A stretch of 64,000 nucleotides of DNA from the NCBI GenBank assembly GCA_017307275.1, contig JAFKFK010000019.1, positions 1-64,000 of the forward strand. The letters run 5' to 3'. Source of the stretch: Alphaproteobacteria bacterium. GTDB lineage: Bacteria > Pseudomonadota > Alphaproteobacteria > Reyranellales > Reyranellaceae. Within the stretch, counting starts at the first letter, position 1. Every line of letters starts with the position of its first letter. Under the pieces are notes generated by a model that saw only the letters and a program-made list of their open reading frames with translations, did no database searches and was not told the origin of the DNA. The position numbers and the translations under genes were made by a program. This document shows, piece after piece, positions 1-9,541 of this stretch.

Positions 1-256
1 CGCCTTCGCGGATGGTGCGGTCTTCGCCGAAGATCACGACGCCGACATTGTCGCGCTCGAGGTTCAGCGCCATGCCCTTGATGCCGCCGGGGAACTCGAC
101 CATCTCGCCGGCCTTGACGCTGTCGAGGCCGTAGACACGGGCGATGCCGTCACCGACGGAGAGGACCTGGCCGACCTCGGCCACTTCGGCCTCGGTGCCG
201 AAGTTGGCGATCTGCTGCTTCAGAATGGCCGAGATTTCGGCGGCACGGATATCCAT
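1..256 (-). CDS. atpA: F1F0 ATP synthase alpha subunit, N-terminal part (cut by window edge)
   Basis: Only the first 85 codons lie in the window, reading leftwards from an ATG at 256. They begin [13 protein letters not shown] and continue with a region rich in [11 protein letters not shown] and [16 protein letters not shown], the N-terminal beta-barrel domain typical of the alpha subunit. The catalytic hexamer alpha3beta3 makes ATP on the cytoplasmic face of the membrane. The start codon directly abuts the TAA stop of atpH, so the two genes are one operon and probably translationally coupled. The remaining F1 genes should lie beyond the left edge. Confidence 0.97.
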   Translation of the reverse strand, partial: MDIRAAEISAILKQQIANFGTEAEVAEVGQVLSVGDGIARVYGLDSVKAGEMVEFPGGIKGMALNLERDNVGVVIFGEDRTIREG

Positions 257-820
257 TTAGGCAACTCCCTTCATAGCAAGCTGCAAGCGCTGCAGCTTGC
301 TTCGGATGGACGAATCGAACAGGCGCGAGCCAACCTTCACGACGAGGCCGCCGAGAATGTCGGGTTCGACGCGCGCGTCGATGGAAACCTTGGCACTGCC
401 CAGCACGGAACGCAGCGCGGCGCTCAACTGCTCGACCTGGGCGGGGGTCAGCGGAACGGCAGACACGACCGAGGCCGTGGTCTCGCCGCGGCGCGCGGCC
501 AGTTCGGCCAGGAAGGCCGAAGCCATCGCCGTCAGCTCGCGGGCGCGGCCGTTGGCGGTCACAGCGCCGACGAAATTACGCGTCAAACCCGAAATGCCCG
601 CGGCGTCGAGCACGGCCAGCAGCGCCTTGCCCTGGAGGTCGCGGCCGATAACCGGGCTCGCGATCAGGCGGGCGAGGTCGGCACTTTCGCCAACCATCGT
701 GCGAAATGTGCTGAGGTCCTGCGCGACCTGGTCGAGCGATTTGGCATTGTCCGCCAGCTCAAAAAGGGCGCTGGCATAGCGTCCGGCAACGCCGGTCGTG
801 GCGGAGGATGCGGTAGACAC
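257..820 (-). CDS. atpH: F1F0 ATP synthase delta subunit
   Basis: A 187-residue protein with the OSCP/delta signature: an N-terminal GRYASALFELA segment and the C-terminal DILGGLVVKVGSRLFDSS motif near residues 153-170. The delta subunit ties the alpha3beta3 head to the peripheral b/b' stalk. It is the first gene of the F1 operon here, followed without a gap by atpA. The F0 genes sit about 55 kb away at 56021-58485, the split arrangement usual in alphaproteobacteria. The region 821-996 upstream should carry the operon promoter, but no clear consensus elements were seen. Confidence 0.97.
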   Translation of the reverse strand: MSTASSATTGVAGRYASALFELADNAKSLDQVAQDLSTFRTMVGESADLARLIASPVIGRDLQGKALLAVLDAAGISGLTRNFVGAVTANGRARELTAMASAFLAELAARRGETTASVVSAVPLTPAQVEQLSAALRSVLGSAKVSIDARVEPDILGGLVVKVGSRLFDSSIRSKLQRLQLAMKGVA

Positions 821-996
821 GTCGAAAGCCTCTCCCCTGCCGCGGATCTCACGGCCGGCAAGCCATTGAATTCACTCACTTTTCACCAGCAGAACGCCCC
901 GCTCTACCCCGGAAAAGCGCGCGTTGCTACCATGCGGTTTTTCCCGGCGCAAGGTTGGCAAGGGCCTGTATTACCGCGGTTTTTCGGCGCGATCTG

Positions 997-3264
997 TCAC
1001 AGGAAGGAATAGGGGTCGACGTCGACCTGCAGACGAACTGAACCGGGAAGCCCGATCCGCTCCAGCCAGGCGTGCAGGATCGGCTGTACGGCGACATCGC
1101 GGGACGTCTTCAGCAGGAACCGCCGCCGGTGTCGGCCGCGCAGCAAGGCCAGCGGCGCCGTCGAGGGCCCGAGCACGGTGACCCCGTCCCGATGCGGCGC
1201 ACTCCGGGCCAGCGCTGCACAGACATTGTCGACAGCGGCAGGATCGGGACCCGAGATGATCAACGAGGCCAGCCGGCCATAAGGCGGCATGCCCGCAACC
1301 TCGCGGTCTGCCAGCTCGACTTCGACGAAGCGGTCACGATCGCCCGAGACCAGCGCCTGCATGACCGCATGGTCGGGATTGTGGGTCTGGATCAGGGCCC
1401 GCCCCGGCCTGCCCTCTCGGCCGGCACGACCTGCCACCTGATAGAGGAGCTGGAAGGTCCGCTCGGCCGCGCGCAGATCGCCACCGTTCAGCCCGAGATC
1501 GGCATCGATCACCGCGACGAGAGTCAGATTCGGAAAGTGATGGCCCTTCGCCGCCATCTGCGTGCCGATGAGAATGTCGATCTCGCCGTTGATCATGCGA
1601 TCGACCGCCGCCTCCGCTTCGTCGCGGCTCACCAAGCTGTCGGATGTAAAGAGTTCCAGGCGCGCCTCGGGAAAGAGTTCCTGCGCCTCCTCGGCCAGCC
1701 GTTCGACACCCGGCCCGCAGGCCACGAACTGATCGACCGCACCGCAATGCTTGCAGGCGTGCGCCGGTGCTTCCGTGTGCCCGCAATGATGACAGACGAG
1801 GCTGCGCCGGAAGCGATGCTCGACCAGCCAGGCCGAGCATTGCGGGCACTCGAGCCCATGGCCGCAGGCGCGGCAGAGCGTGATCGGCGCATAACCACGG
1901 CGATTGAGAAAGAGCAGCGTCTGCTCGCCGGCCGCCAGCGTGGCCTTCATCGCCTCGACCACGGGCGGGGACAGCCAGCGGCCGCGCGCTGGCGGATCGC
2001 GCCGTAGATCGACCGCGGACAAAGTCGCGAGCTGATGGCCGCCATGCCGGCCCGGCAGATGAACCTCGCCGTAACGGCCGGTCTTTACGTTGACGACGCT
2101 CTCCAGCGACGGCGTGGCGGAGGCCAGCACAACGGGCGCCGAGGCGAGCCGCGCCCGCACGACCGCCATGTCGCGGGCATTGTAGATAACGCCCTCGTCC
2201 TGCTTGAAGGAGCCGTCATGCTCCTCGTCGACCACGATCAGGCCGAGGTTGGCGAAGGGCAAAAACAGCGCGGAACGTGCGCCAACCACGACGCCTACCC
2301 TGCCCTCGGCGATGGCGCGCCAGGTCTCGCGGCGCTCCAGGCTGGTGAGGCCCGAATGCCAGGGCGCCGGTGGCGCGCCGAAACGATCTTCGAAGCGTCG
2401 CAGCCACTGAGCGGTCAGCGCGATCTCGGGCAGCAGGACCAACACCTGGCGGCCCGCGGCGAGCGCGGCCGCGATCGCCTCGAAGTAGACCTCGGTCTTG
2501 CCGGCGCCCGGCACGCCGTCGAGCAGCATCGCGGCGAAGGCATGCGCCTTCACCTTCTCGACCAGCCCATCGGCCGCCGCTTTCTGCGCCGGCGACAGGG
2601 TCGGGCCATCGCGCATGCCGTCAGGCTGCGGGAAGGAGCGACGCACGACACGCTCCACGGCCTCGAGCAGGCCGACCGATGCCATGGTCTTCACGACCGA
2701 GGTGCCGACCCCTGCAAGATGCGCAAGCTCCGCCGCCGGCATCGCCGGTCCGTCCTTCACCTGATCGAGGACGCGACGGCGTGCAGCGGTGAGTTTCAAC
2801 GCAACATCGTCCGGCTGTTCGGCAGCGCGATAGACCAGTTCGGTCTTGGGTGCTTCCAGGGCCGACGGCGCGCTCATCGCCATGCGCAACACTGCACCCG
2901 GCGGCATCAAGGTGTAGGCCGATACCCAATCGACGAAGCGACGCATCGCATCGGCCATCGGCAGTGCCGGCAGCACACCGACGACGTCGCGCAACTTCGC
3001 CTGCGGCACTTCGCCAGTGCCCGCCCCCCAGACGACACCGACCAGCTCGCGCTTGCCGAGCGGCACGACCACGAATTGACCGGGGGCGAGATGCATTTCC
3101 ACCGGCACGCGATAATCGTAGGCATCCGCCAAGGGCAGCGGCAGCAGGACCTTGATAGTGTTTTCCACCGGCTCGGGACGCAGTCGTGCGGCCGCCTCGG
3201 CTTGTGGCTCCGAGGCGGAATCGCTAGAAATTGTGGCAGCAGGTGAGTTCGAACTACTGGCCAT
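997..3264 (-). CDS. priA: Primosomal protein N' (replication restart helicase PriA)
   Basis: Superfamily 2 3'-5' DNA helicase that reloads the replisome at stalled forks. Visible features are a 3'-binding N-terminal domain ([12 protein letters not shown]), Walker [15 protein letters not shown], a DEEHD Walker B box, and the zinc-binding cysteine cluster ([14 protein letters not shown], then CHHCGH and CKHCG) inserted in the helicase core. The annotated ATG at 3264 gives 755 residues with an atypical Ser/Ala-rich leader. Family members usually start just before the LPLPL segment, so the GTG at 3168 ([10 protein letters not shown]) is a credible alternative. With the ATG start, only 13 bases separate it from the divergent fsa start. 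Confidence 0.97.
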   Translation of the reverse strand: MASSSNSPAATISSDSASEPQAEAAARLRPEPVENTIKVLLPLPLADAYDYRVPVEMHLAPGQFVVVPLGKRELVGVVWGAGTGEVPQAKLRDVVGVLPALPMADAMRRFVDWVSAYTLMPPGAVLRMAMSAPSALEAPKTELVYRAAEQPDDVALKLTAARRRVLDQVKDGPAMPAAELAHLAGVGTSVVKTMASVGLLEAVERVVRRSFPQPDGMRDGPTLSPAQKAAADGLVEKVKAHAFAAMLLDGVPGAGKTEVYFEAIAAALAAGRQVLVLLPEIALTAQWLRRFEDRFGAPPAPWHSGLTSLERRETWRAIAEGRVGVVVGARSALFLPFANLGLIVVDEEHDGSFKQDEGVIYNARDMAVVRARLASAPVVLASATPSLESVVNVKTGRYGEVHLPGRHGGHQLATLSAVDLRRDPPARGRWLSPPVVEAMKATLAAGEQTLLFLNRRGYAPITLCRACGHGLECPQCSAWLVEHRFRRSLVCHHCGHTEAPAHACKHCGAVDQFVACGPGVERLAEEAQELFPEARLELFTSDSLVSRDEAEAAVDRMINGEIDILIGTQMAAKGHHFPNLTLVAVIDADLGLNGGDLRAAERTFQLLYQVAGRAGREGRPGRALIQTHNPDHAVMQALVSGDRDRFVEVELADREVAGMPPYGRLASLIISGPDPAAVDNVCAALARSAPHRDGVTVLGPSTAPLALLRGRHRRRFLLKTSRDVAVQPILHAWLERIGLPGSVRLQVDVDPYSFL

Positions 3265-3277
3265 TGGGGTATTTTAT

Positions 3278-3934
3278 ATGAAGTTCTTCGTCGATACCGC
3301 CGATGTCGCCGATATCAAGGATCTGGCTGCTTCCGGCCTGCTCGACGGGGTGACCACCAACCCCTCGCTGATCGCCAAGTCCGGCCGCCAGATGCTCGAT
3401 GTCATCAAGGAAATCTGCGCCATCGTCCCGGGTCCGGTCAGCGCCGAAACGGTCGCGACCGATCACAAGACGATGCTGGAGGAAGGTCGCAAGCTCGCGA
3501 AGCTCGCCAAGAACGTCACGGTGAAGGTGCCGTTGACGCCCGACGGTCTCAAGACGTGCAAGGTGCTGACGTCCGAAGGTACGATGGTGAACGTCACCCT
3601 GTGCTTTTCAGCAGCGCAGGCACTGCTGGCAGCCAAGGCCGGCGCCACCTTCATCTCGCCCTTTGTCGGCCGCCTCGACGATATCGGCCAGGACGGCATG
3701 CATCTCATCGGCGAGATCATGACGATCTACCGCCAGTATCCGCACTTCAAGACCGAGGTGCTGGTCGCCTCGATCCGCCATACGCAGCATGTGATCGCAG
3801 CCGCCAAGCTCGGCGCCCATGTCGGCACGCTACCGCCCAACGTGCTGCGCCAGCTCTTCAAGCACGTGCTGACCGACAATGGACTGAAGGCCTTCCTCGA
3901 CGACTGGGCCAAGACCGGCCAGTCGATCCTCTGA
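3278..3934 (+). CDS. fsa: Fructose-6-phosphate aldolase / small transaldolase (TalC/FSA type)
   Basis: A 218-residue TIM-barrel protein of the short transaldolase subfamily. It starts [14 protein letters not shown] and carries [17 protein letters not shown], the Schiff-base segment NVTVKVPLT, and a C-terminal [18 protein letters not shown] tail. Known members either transfer dihydroxyacetone units in the pentose phosphate pathway or cleave fructose-6-phosphate; sequence alone does not decide. The start at 3278 is chosen because family members begin exactly there; a longer in-frame reading runs into the divergent priA gene. The DUF484 gene follows after 17 bases. Confidence 0.93.
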   Translation: MKFFVDTADVADIKDLAASGLLDGVTTNPSLIAKSGRQMLDVIKEICAIVPGPVSAETVATDHKTMLEEGRKLAKLAKNVTVKVPLTPDGLKTCKVLTSEGTMVNVTLCFSAAQALLAAKAGATFISPFVGRLDDIGQDGMHLIGEIMTIYRQYPHFKTEVLVASIRHTQHVIAAAKLGAHVGTLPPNVLRQLFKHVLTDNGLKAFLDDWAKTGQSIL

Positions 3935-3951
3935 CCCGGAGACGGGCGCCT

Positions 3952-4701
3952 ATGGACAAGAAAAAGAATGAGGCGGAAGACGGCATGGTAACGGCACCCG
4001 ACGGTTCCGGCCGTCAGGTGAAGCTGATCACGGCCGACGATGTCGTAGCCTACCTGAAGGCCCATCCCGATTTCTTCGAGAAGCATGCCGAACTCGGCAG
4101 CGAGCTGGGCGTACCGCCGCGTGTGCAGGGGCCGGGCGTCATCGACATGCAGCAGGCGATCCTGAAGCGTCTGCGCGGCGAGATCGACCGGCTGAAGATC
4201 GAGCGCACCGAGATCATCGCCAACTCCAAGCAGAACCAGATCGTCCAGAACCGCATCCAGGCGGCGGTGATCAGCATCATCCAGGCGACGACCTTCGAGA
4301 AGATGATCCATGTCGTCACGCACGAGCTGCCGGAGCTGCTCGACGTCGACTTCATCACCATGGCGATCGAAGCCAATGCCGACGCCCCCAAGCGTGTCCC
4401 CGTGCGCGGCGTCTATGTATTGGCGCCGGGTGCCATCGATGCCGCGATCGGACCGGATAAGCATGCCCGCCTGCGCTCAGACATCGTGGGCGAAGATGCC
4501 TTCTTCGGCGAGGTCTCGCGCTTCGTGAAGTCCGACGTACTGATGCGCCTGAGCGTTTCCTCGGGCTCGCCCGATGGCGTCATGTGCTTCGGCGCGCGCG
4601 ATCCGCAGGCCTTCGGGCCGGAGATGTCGACCGAACTCCTGTTCTTCCTCGCGAAGGTGCTGGAGAACACCATCCGCGCCTGGCTCGACCTGCCGGAGTA
4701 A
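3952..4701 (+). CDS. DUF484 family protein
   Basis: A 249-residue protein with the DUF484 hallmark HPDFFEKHAEL (about residues 39-49), a short coiled-coil stretch (LKRLRGEIDRLKIERTEI) and a GAF-like C-terminal half ending in FLAKVLENTIRAWLDLP. The biochemical function of DUF484 is not established. The gene is habitually next to xerC in proteobacteria, as here (7 bases apart), which suggests a link to chromosome segregation or recombination. The start at 3952 follows the fsa stop closely and gives the normal family length. Confidence 0.88.
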   Translation: MDKKKNEAEDGMVTAPDGSGRQVKLITADDVVAYLKAHPDFFEKHAELGSELGVPPRVQGPGVIDMQQAILKRLRGEIDRLKIERTEIIANSKQNQIVQNRIQAAVISIIQATTFEKMIHVVTHELPELLDVDFITMAIEANADAPKRVPVRGVYVLAPGAIDAAIGPDKHARLRSDIVGEDAFFGEVSRFVKSDVLMRLSVSSGSPDGVMCFGARDPQAFGPEMSTELLFFLAKVLENTIRAWLDLPE

Positions 4702-4708
4702 GCCGGGC

Positions 4709-5641
4709 ATGAGCGTCGCCGAGGCGCAAAGCGCGTGGCACGACTGGCTGCAAAGCGAACGCCGTTTCTCGGCCCACACGCTCACCGCCTACCAGCACGA
4801 CGTCGCGACCTTCCTCGGCTTCATGACGAGCTATCTCGGCGCGGCACCCACGCTCGACGCGCTGGGCAAGCTGAAGCCCGCCGAGTTCCGCGCCTGGCTC
4901 GCCGAGCGCGGCCGACAGGGTCTGGCCCGCACCTCGACGGCGCGGGCCTTCGCCTCCGTGCGGTCGTTCTTTCGCTTCCTCGACAAGAACGGGCTGGCCC
5001 ACAACGCTAGCATCGCGTCGGTGCAGACGCCCAAGCTGCCGCGCTCCGTCCCGAAGGCGCTCAGCGAGCGTGACATGGAAGACCTGCTCGATGCCGAATC
5101 CGATCTGGATCGCGCCCCGTGGCTCGACCTGCGCGACACGGCCGTACTGGTCCTGCTCTACGGCGCCGGCCTGCGTATCGGCGAAGCGCTCGCCCTCACC
5201 AAGGCAGAGGTCGACGAGCTGCTGAAGAGCGGCAACGATACGCTCGCCATCACCGGCAAGGGCAACAAGACCCGGATGGTGCTGCTGCTGCCGCAAGCCC
5301 TGCAGGCGCTGAAGGCCTATCGCGACGCCTGCCCCTGGCTCGCAGCAGCCAAGCCCGGTGACAGAGTTTTCATGGGTGCTCGCGGCGGCGCGCTCGATCC
5401 CGCCATCGTGCAAAAGCGCGTCCGCGAGATCCGCCGCGGCCTGGGCCTTGCCGAGAGCGTGACACCGCACGCGCTGCGCCATTCGTTCGCAACCCACCTG
5501 CTGGGCGCCGGCGGCGATCTGCGTGCCATTCAGGAACTATTGGGTCACGCCTCGCTTTCCACGACCCAGCGCTACACCGACGTCGATGCCGCCCGCCTCG
5601 CGGCGGTCTATCGAAACGCCCATCCACGCGCCAAGGGCTGA
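4709..5641 (+). CDS. xerC: Tyrosine recombinase XerC
   Basis: A 310-residue site-specific recombinase that, with XerD, resolves chromosome dimers at dif. It has a SAM-like N-terminal core-binding domain (SERRFSAHTLTAYQHDV) and a C-terminal catalytic domain. All active-site residues are visible: Arg in GAGLRIGEAL, Lys in ITGKGNKTR, the His-x-x-Arg pair in TPHALRHSFATH, His in LLGHASLSTT, and Tyr in QRYTDVD. The presence of DUF484 just upstream favours the XerC assignment over XerD. The start at 4709 lies 7 bases after the DUF484 stop. Confidence 0.93.
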   Translation: MSVAEAQSAWHDWLQSERRFSAHTLTAYQHDVATFLGFMTSYLGAAPTLDALGKLKPAEFRAWLAERGRQGLARTSTARAFASVRSFFRFLDKNGLAHNASIASVQTPKLPRSVPKALSERDMEDLLDAESDLDRAPWLDLRDTAVLVLLYGAGLRIGEALALTKAEVDELLKSGNDTLAITGKGNKTRMVLLLPQALQALKAYRDACPWLAAAKPGDRVFMGARGGALDPAIVQKRVREIRRGLGLAESVTPHALRHSFATHLLGAGGDLRAIQELLGHASLSTTQRYTDVDAARLAAVYRNAHPRAKG

Positions 5642-5646
5642 AAGCC

Positions 5647-6339
5647 ATGCCACAACACATCGGAATCGTCGCCTGTTCGGCGGAAGGCGCCGCGCTTTGC
5701 TACAAGACGATCTGCGTCGAGGGCGCGCGCTTTCTTGGGGCCCATGGCCATCCCGAAGTCTCGCTGCACACGCATTCGCTGGCCGACTATGTCGAATGCC
5801 TCGACCGCGGCGACCGCAAGGGCGTCGCCGAGCTGATGCTTTCTTCGGCGCATAAGCTCGCCAAGGCCGGCGCCGATTTCCTGATCTGTCCCGACAACAC
5901 GATCCACCAGGCGATGCCGCATGTGCTGCCGCATTTGCCGCTGCCGTGGCTGCACATTGCCGAAGTCGTGGCCGATGAAGCCGTGGCGCGCGGCTTCAAG
6001 CGACTGGGCATCACCGGCACGCGCTGGCTGATCGACAGCGAGGTCTATCCCGAGAAGCTCACCGCCCGCGGCCTCGGCTATCTGCGTCCGACCGACGCCG
6101 AGCGCGACCAAACCAACCGGATCATCATGGATGAGCTGGTGCGCAGCATCTTCACGCCGCAGGCGGTCACCGCCTACCAGCGGGTCATGGACCGCATGAA
6201 GGCCGAGGGCTGCGATGCCGTCGTTCTCGGCTGCACGGAAATTCCGCTGATCATGAACGACGGCAACTCGCCCCTGCCGACTCTCGATTCGACCCGCCTG
6301 CTGGCACAGGCTGCCCTGAAGCGCGCAACGCAGGCCTGA
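5647..6339 (+). CDS. Aspartate/glutamate racemase family protein
   Basis: A 230-residue member of the Asp/Glu racemase (RacX/YgeA) superfamily. The two catalytic-cysteine motifs are present: FLICPDNTIHQAMPHV around residue 79 and AVVLGCTEIPLIM around residue 198, so cofactor-independent racemisation is plausible. The substrate cannot be told from sequence; in this subfamily aspartate and broad-specificity members are mixed. It starts 5 bases after xerC and is probably cotranscribed with it. It ends 3 bases before the convergent GNAT gene. Confidence 0.88.
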   Translation: MPQHIGIVACSAEGAALCYKTICVEGARFLGAHGHPEVSLHTHSLADYVECLDRGDRKGVAELMLSSAHKLAKAGADFLICPDNTIHQAMPHVLPHLPLPWLHIAEVVADEAVARGFKRLGITGTRWLIDSEVYPEKLTARGLGYLRPTDAERDQTNRIIMDELVRSIFTPQAVTAYQRVMDRMKAEGCDAVVLGCTEIPLIMNDGNSPLPTLDSTRLLAQAALKRATQA

Positions 6340-6342
6340 CGG

Positions 6343-6759
6343 TCAGAGCGGTTTCTCGAAAATGATCTGGCCGTCGTCCTGGCGGCCGGTCTCTTGCCAT
6401 CCGTTGGTACGATAGAAGCGTTCCGCCCGCGCGCCGGCCCCCGTCGTCAACTTCGCGACGGCAAAGCCGGCCGCGCGCAGATCCTCGCAGGCACACGGCA
6501 GCAGGGCGCGGGCAATGCCGCGACTTTCGTAATCCGGATGGATGAAGAGGCCGAAGATCGTGCCGTCCCGGGGATCGGCGACTGAAAAGCCCTGTACGGC
6601 GCCATCCTCCTCCCAGACCCAGAAGGCCGCGTTCTCGAAAATCCAGTCGGCCGTGCGGTCGACCTTATCTTGGGACGCGGCACTCAGCCGATTCTCTCGA
6701 ACGGCAAGACGTACTTCGGTGATGCGGGGGCGGTCGGCAACGGTCGCTTTGCGAATCAT
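6343..6759 (-). CDS. GNAT family N-acetyltransferase
   Basis: A 138-residue single-domain GNAT protein. The acetyl-CoA binding loop is recognisable as HPDYESRGIARALLP, followed by the C-terminal RFYRTNGWQETG strand/loop. The substrate is unknown. The start ATG at 6759 overlaps the TGA stop of the upstream APC permease gene in an ATGA, which implies translational coupling. A much longer open frame continues upstream antiparallel to the permease sense frame, but only this portion is protein-like. Confidence 0.9.
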   Translation of the reverse strand: MIRKATVADRPRITEVRLAVRENRLSAASQDKVDRTADWIFENAAFWVWEEDGAVQGFSVADPRDGTIFGLFIHPDYESRGIARALLPCACEDLRAAGFAVAKLTTGAGARAERFYRTNGWQETGRQDDGQIIFEKPL

Positions 6760-8051
6760 GGTGACGTCCGCCGGTGACGTTGCACCAGCCACTCGATCCC
6801 GAAGCTGCCGGCGATGGCGACCAGGGCGAGGACGACGACGATCGGCTGGGTCTGCAAGAGGCTGACCGTGAACGCACCGAGCGTGACCACCATCAGCGCG
6901 GCACCGAGCAGGATCAGGCTTCGCCGTCCCCCGACCTCGGCATGCAGTCGCCAGTGCGCCAGGAAGATCGCGAGATAGGAGATCAGGAACGTGGCGCCCG
7001 CGACCTGCGCGATCGCCCCGAGATCGAAGAGATTCACCAGCACCAGGATTGCGCCCGTCGCCCACACCAAGCCCTGCGTCCCCTGCCCCCAGGTCGCGCG
7101 GCCGAAGGCGGCCGGCAACTGCCCATTGGCAGCCAGACCGCGGGAGACTTCGAGGGCGGAGAAGATGCAGGCATTGATGGCGGATGCCGTCGCAAGCAGC
7201 GCACCACCCGCGACGATGACGAACCCCGCCTGCCCCAGCACCGGTCGTGCCGCTTGTGCGACAGCCGTCTCGGCATAGCGCGCGAGCTCGGCCGGCGAGA
7301 TGCTGCCCAGAACGACGATCGCCAAGCCGATGTAGAGGACGATCACCAGTCCGATCGCAAGATAGATGGCCCGCGGAATCGTGACCTCGGGATTGGCGAC
7401 ATGCCCGGCGGCGTTCGTCATCATGCCGTAGCCCGCATAGGCGAAGAACGTCAGGCCGACGCTGGCGAGCAGCGTTCCCAGCCCGACGGTCGGCCCGGCG
7501 ACCAGCAAGGCGGGGTCGATTGCCGGCACACCCGCCAGCATCAGAACCGCCAGAACGATGAGCTTGGCGATGACCAGCAGCTCTTCGAGGCGGCCGACCG
7601 CCCCCGAGCCCACCATGTTCGCCGCCACGAGCGCGATCACGATGGCCGAGGCGAAGAAGCTCTTCACCCAGGGCAACGATGTATCGCCCAGGAGCAGCCG
7701 GTCGGCGTAGGCGCCGAAGGTCTTGGCGATCATCGCGATCGCAATGATCGAGGTGACGAGATAGAGGACCGACAATCCACCGGCGACCACCCGAGACGGA
7801 TAAGCACGATCGAAGTAGTCCATGATGCCGGCCGAGCTGGGATAGCGGGCTGCGAGACGAGCGTAGGAGTAGCCGGACAGCAGGGCGATGACGCCGCCGA
7901 TGGCAAACGACAGGTAGACGTCGCTGCCAGCCATCAGAGCGGCCTGACCGAGCAGAGCAAAGATGCCGGCGCCGACCATCGATCCGATGCCGAGGGCCGC
8001 GACGCTCCACAGACGCATGCCGTGTCTGGCAGGTGTTGCAATATCGGTCAC
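6756..8051 (-). CDS. APC family amino acid permease
   Basis: A 431-residue integral membrane protein with about twelve hydrophobic segments. The APC signature is near the N-terminus (GIGSMVGAGIFALLGQAA), the conserved glycine-rich TM1 break of this superfamily. It probably moves an amino acid or polyamine by proton symport or exchange; specificity is not readable. It starts with GTG at 8051, and a hairpin (8053-8071) ends one base before the start codon. The gene is coupled to the downstream GNAT gene through an ATGA overlap. Confidence 0.9.
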   Translation of the reverse strand: MTDIATPARHGMRLWSVAALGIGSMVGAGIFALLGQAALMAGSDVYLSFAIGGVIALLSGYSYARLAARYPSSAGIMDYFDRAYPSRVVAGGLSVLYLVTSIIAIAMIAKTFGAYADRLLLGDTSLPWVKSFFASAIVIALVAANMVGSGAVGRLEELLVIAKLIVLAVLMLAGVPAIDPALLVAGPTVGLGTLLASVGLTFFAYAGYGMMTNAAGHVANPEVTIPRAIYLAIGLVIVLYIGLAIVVLGSISPAELARYAETAVAQAARPVLGQAGFVIVAGGALLATASAINACIFSALEVSRGLAANGQLPAAFGRATWGQGTQGLVWATGAILVLVNLFDLGAIAQVAGATFLISYLAIFLAHWRLHAEVGGRRSLILLGAALMVVTLGAFTVSLLQTQPIVVVLALVAIAGSFGIEWLVQRHRRTSP

Positions 8052-8052
8052 G

Positions 8053-8071
8053 AGGCTGCTTTCGGCAGCCT
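8053..8071 (-). promoter_or_regulatory. Leader hairpin next to the APC permease start
   Basis: A perfect 7-bp inverted repeat, AGGCTGC/GCAGCCT with a 5-base loop, finishes one base before the GTG start of the permease. No Shine-Dalgarno sequence is obvious between it and the start. It may affect translation initiation, but this is only structural inference. Confidence 0.35.
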
Positions 8072-8102
8072 GCGACGCATCGAATTGTCCATCGTCTATG
8101 CC

Positions 8103-8133
8103 CCCGGCGGGACCTTACACAATCGCCGCCGGG
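8103..8133 (-). terminator. Possible terminator-like hairpin after the RibD/DHFR-like gene
   Basis: Perfect 8-bp GC-only arms CCCGGCGG/CCGCCGGG separated by 15 bases, located between the stop of the reductase gene (8152) and the start of the APC permease (8051), both read leftwards. There is no run of T after it, so intrinsic termination is uncertain; it could also be an operator. Confidence 0.35.
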
Positions 8134-8151
8134 AACAACATGGTGGCTCGT

Positions 8152-8676
8152 TCACGCGCGTCGGTAGACGACATGCAGAGCACCGCCGCTGCGGCGTTCG
8201 CACATTGCCAGTTCGAGCTTGAGTTCGGGCGTGCCGGGCGGAAAGAGCGGAATGCCCTCACCCAACACAATCGGCAGGACCGCCATCTCGAAGACATCGA
8301 GTTTGCCGGCCACGATCATGTCTCGGATCACCCGCCCGCCGCCTTCGACCCAGACGAGCCCATAGCCGCGCGCTTCCAGTTCCCCCGCCACCGCCGCGAC
8401 ATCACCCGACCGCACTTCTACACCGGGAGGGGCATCGTCCAGCGGCCGGTTGGTCATGACGATGGTCGGCTTGCCCGGATGAGGCCATTCGCCGAAGCCG
8501 CGCACGACATCGTAGGTGTCGCGCCCCATCAGAATGGCGTCGACCTTTTCCATAAAGGCGTCGATGCCGAATTCCTGCGGCGGATACGGTTCCAACCAGT
8601 CGAACGACCCGTCGGCCCGCGCAATCTTGCCGTCGAGCGATATCGCGATGTGGCAATGCCAGATCGTCTTGCCCAT
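8152..8676 (-). CDS. RibD C-terminal / dihydrofolate reductase-like protein
   Basis: A 174-residue dihydrofolate-reductase-fold protein of the RibD C-terminal type. Typical elements are HIAISLDGKIARADG at the N-terminus, ILMGRDTYDVVRGFG, VWVEGGGRVIRDMI (the NADPH-binding GGG loop) and VLPIVLGEGIPLFP. Such stand-alone proteins are annotated as reductases, but their physiological substrates are mostly unknown. The start at 8676 is chosen because it begins the conserved fold and follows the upstream hydrolase stop by 16 bases. It is the third gene of a presumed nsrR-hydrolase-reductase operon. Confidence 0.88.
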   Translation of the reverse strand: MGKTIWHCHIAISLDGKIARADGSFDWLEPYPPQEFGIDAFMEKVDAILMGRDTYDVVRGFGEWPHPGKPTIVMTNRPLDDAPPGVEVRSGDVAAVAGELEARGYGLVWVEGGGRVIRDMIVAGKLDVFEMAVLPIVLGEGIPLFPPGTPELKLELAMCERRSGGALHVVYRRA

Positions 8677-8692
8677 CGACCAAAACTCCAAA

Positions 8693-9541
8693 TCAGGGTG
8701 CGAGGTGCTTTGCCAGGAAGGTCCGCACGTCGACCACGAACTGCTTCCAGGCCGGCTCATGTGCGCCATAGTGCGCCCCGCAGCAGCCGCCGGGCTTGCT
8801 GCGATTGCCGACACCATCCAGATAGCGCACCGGCAGACCGAGCGCATCGAAACTATGATGCGCGCCCTCGTACACTTTCGTCTCGATCAGGTCCTTGCCA
8901 TGCGAGACCCGGTCGATTACCGCGCGGCATTGCGAGACCGGCGTCCAGTCGTCGAGCGCTCCCATGGCAAAGAGCGTCGGCTGGCGCACTGCGAGGCGCG
9001 GCCCCAGAGCGTCGGCCAGGGCACAATCGGGATAGACCAGCACGACGGCGCGCGCCGCAGAGGGCGATGCCGGCACGCCGGATGCGTCCGACAGCGCACG
9101 CAGCATCGCGACGCCACCGCCGTAGGAATAGCCCATGTAGCCTAACCGCTTCGGATCGATGCCCGGTTGCTTCGCCAACCAGGCGAGGGTCGCGTCGATA
9201 TCGTGTGCCCGCGTCTCGGCATCGGCCTGCGTCGGCCAGTTGCGGCCGCAGATATCCTTGAGCCCGCGCGCCGAGAAACTGTCGACCACGAGCGCGGCAT
9301 ATCCCCACGAGGCAAGCAACCCCGCCATGCGCGAGGTGTTCTGCCCCGGTCCGCCACAGCCATGGAAAATCGCAACGGCCGGCAGCGATGCCGTGACATT
9401 GGCCGGGCGGAAAAGTTGCGCGGCGAGTTGCACGGTGCGGCCGCTTTGTTCGACGGGAACGCGAACGTTCTGCTGCGCCTCGGCCGCGCCGGCGACGAGC
9501 AGAAGGGCCGCCGAGAGGACGGCTGCGATGGCGCGCATCAT
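8693..9541 (-). CDS. Secreted dienelactone hydrolase family protein (Ser nucleophile)
   Basis: A 282-residue alpha/beta hydrolase with an N-terminal signal peptide (hydrophobic AIAAVLSAALLLVAG, likely cut after AEA), so probably periplasmic. The oxyanion region is FHGCGGPG and the nucleophile elbow is GYSYGG, with Ser rather than the Cys of classical dienelactone hydrolase; the C-terminal His is in EGAHHSFDA. The real substrate is unknown. The start ATG at 9541 overlaps the TGA stop of the NsrR-like regulator gene (ATGA), so the hydrolase is coupled to the regulator. Confidence 0.88.
   Translation of the reverse strand: MMRAIAAVLSAALLLVAGAAEAQQNVRVPVEQSGRTVQLAAQLFRPANVTASLPAVAIFHGCGGPGQNTSRMAGLLASWGYAALVVDSFSARGLKDICGRNWPTQADAETRAHDIDATLAWLAKQPGIDPKRLGYMGYSYGGGVAMLRALSDASGVPASPSAARAVVLVYPDCALADALGPRLAVRQPTLFAMGALDDWTPVSQCRAVIDRVSHGKDLIETKVYEGAHHSFDALGLPVRYLDGVGNRSKPGGCCGAHYGAHEPAWKQFVVDVRTFLAKHLAP

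Noticed and set aside
6760..8010. Extension of the GNAT frame upstream across the APC permease
   Set aside because: Off-frame reading of the permease, Arg/Gly-rich with no membrane segments; the GNAT fold starts at 6759.
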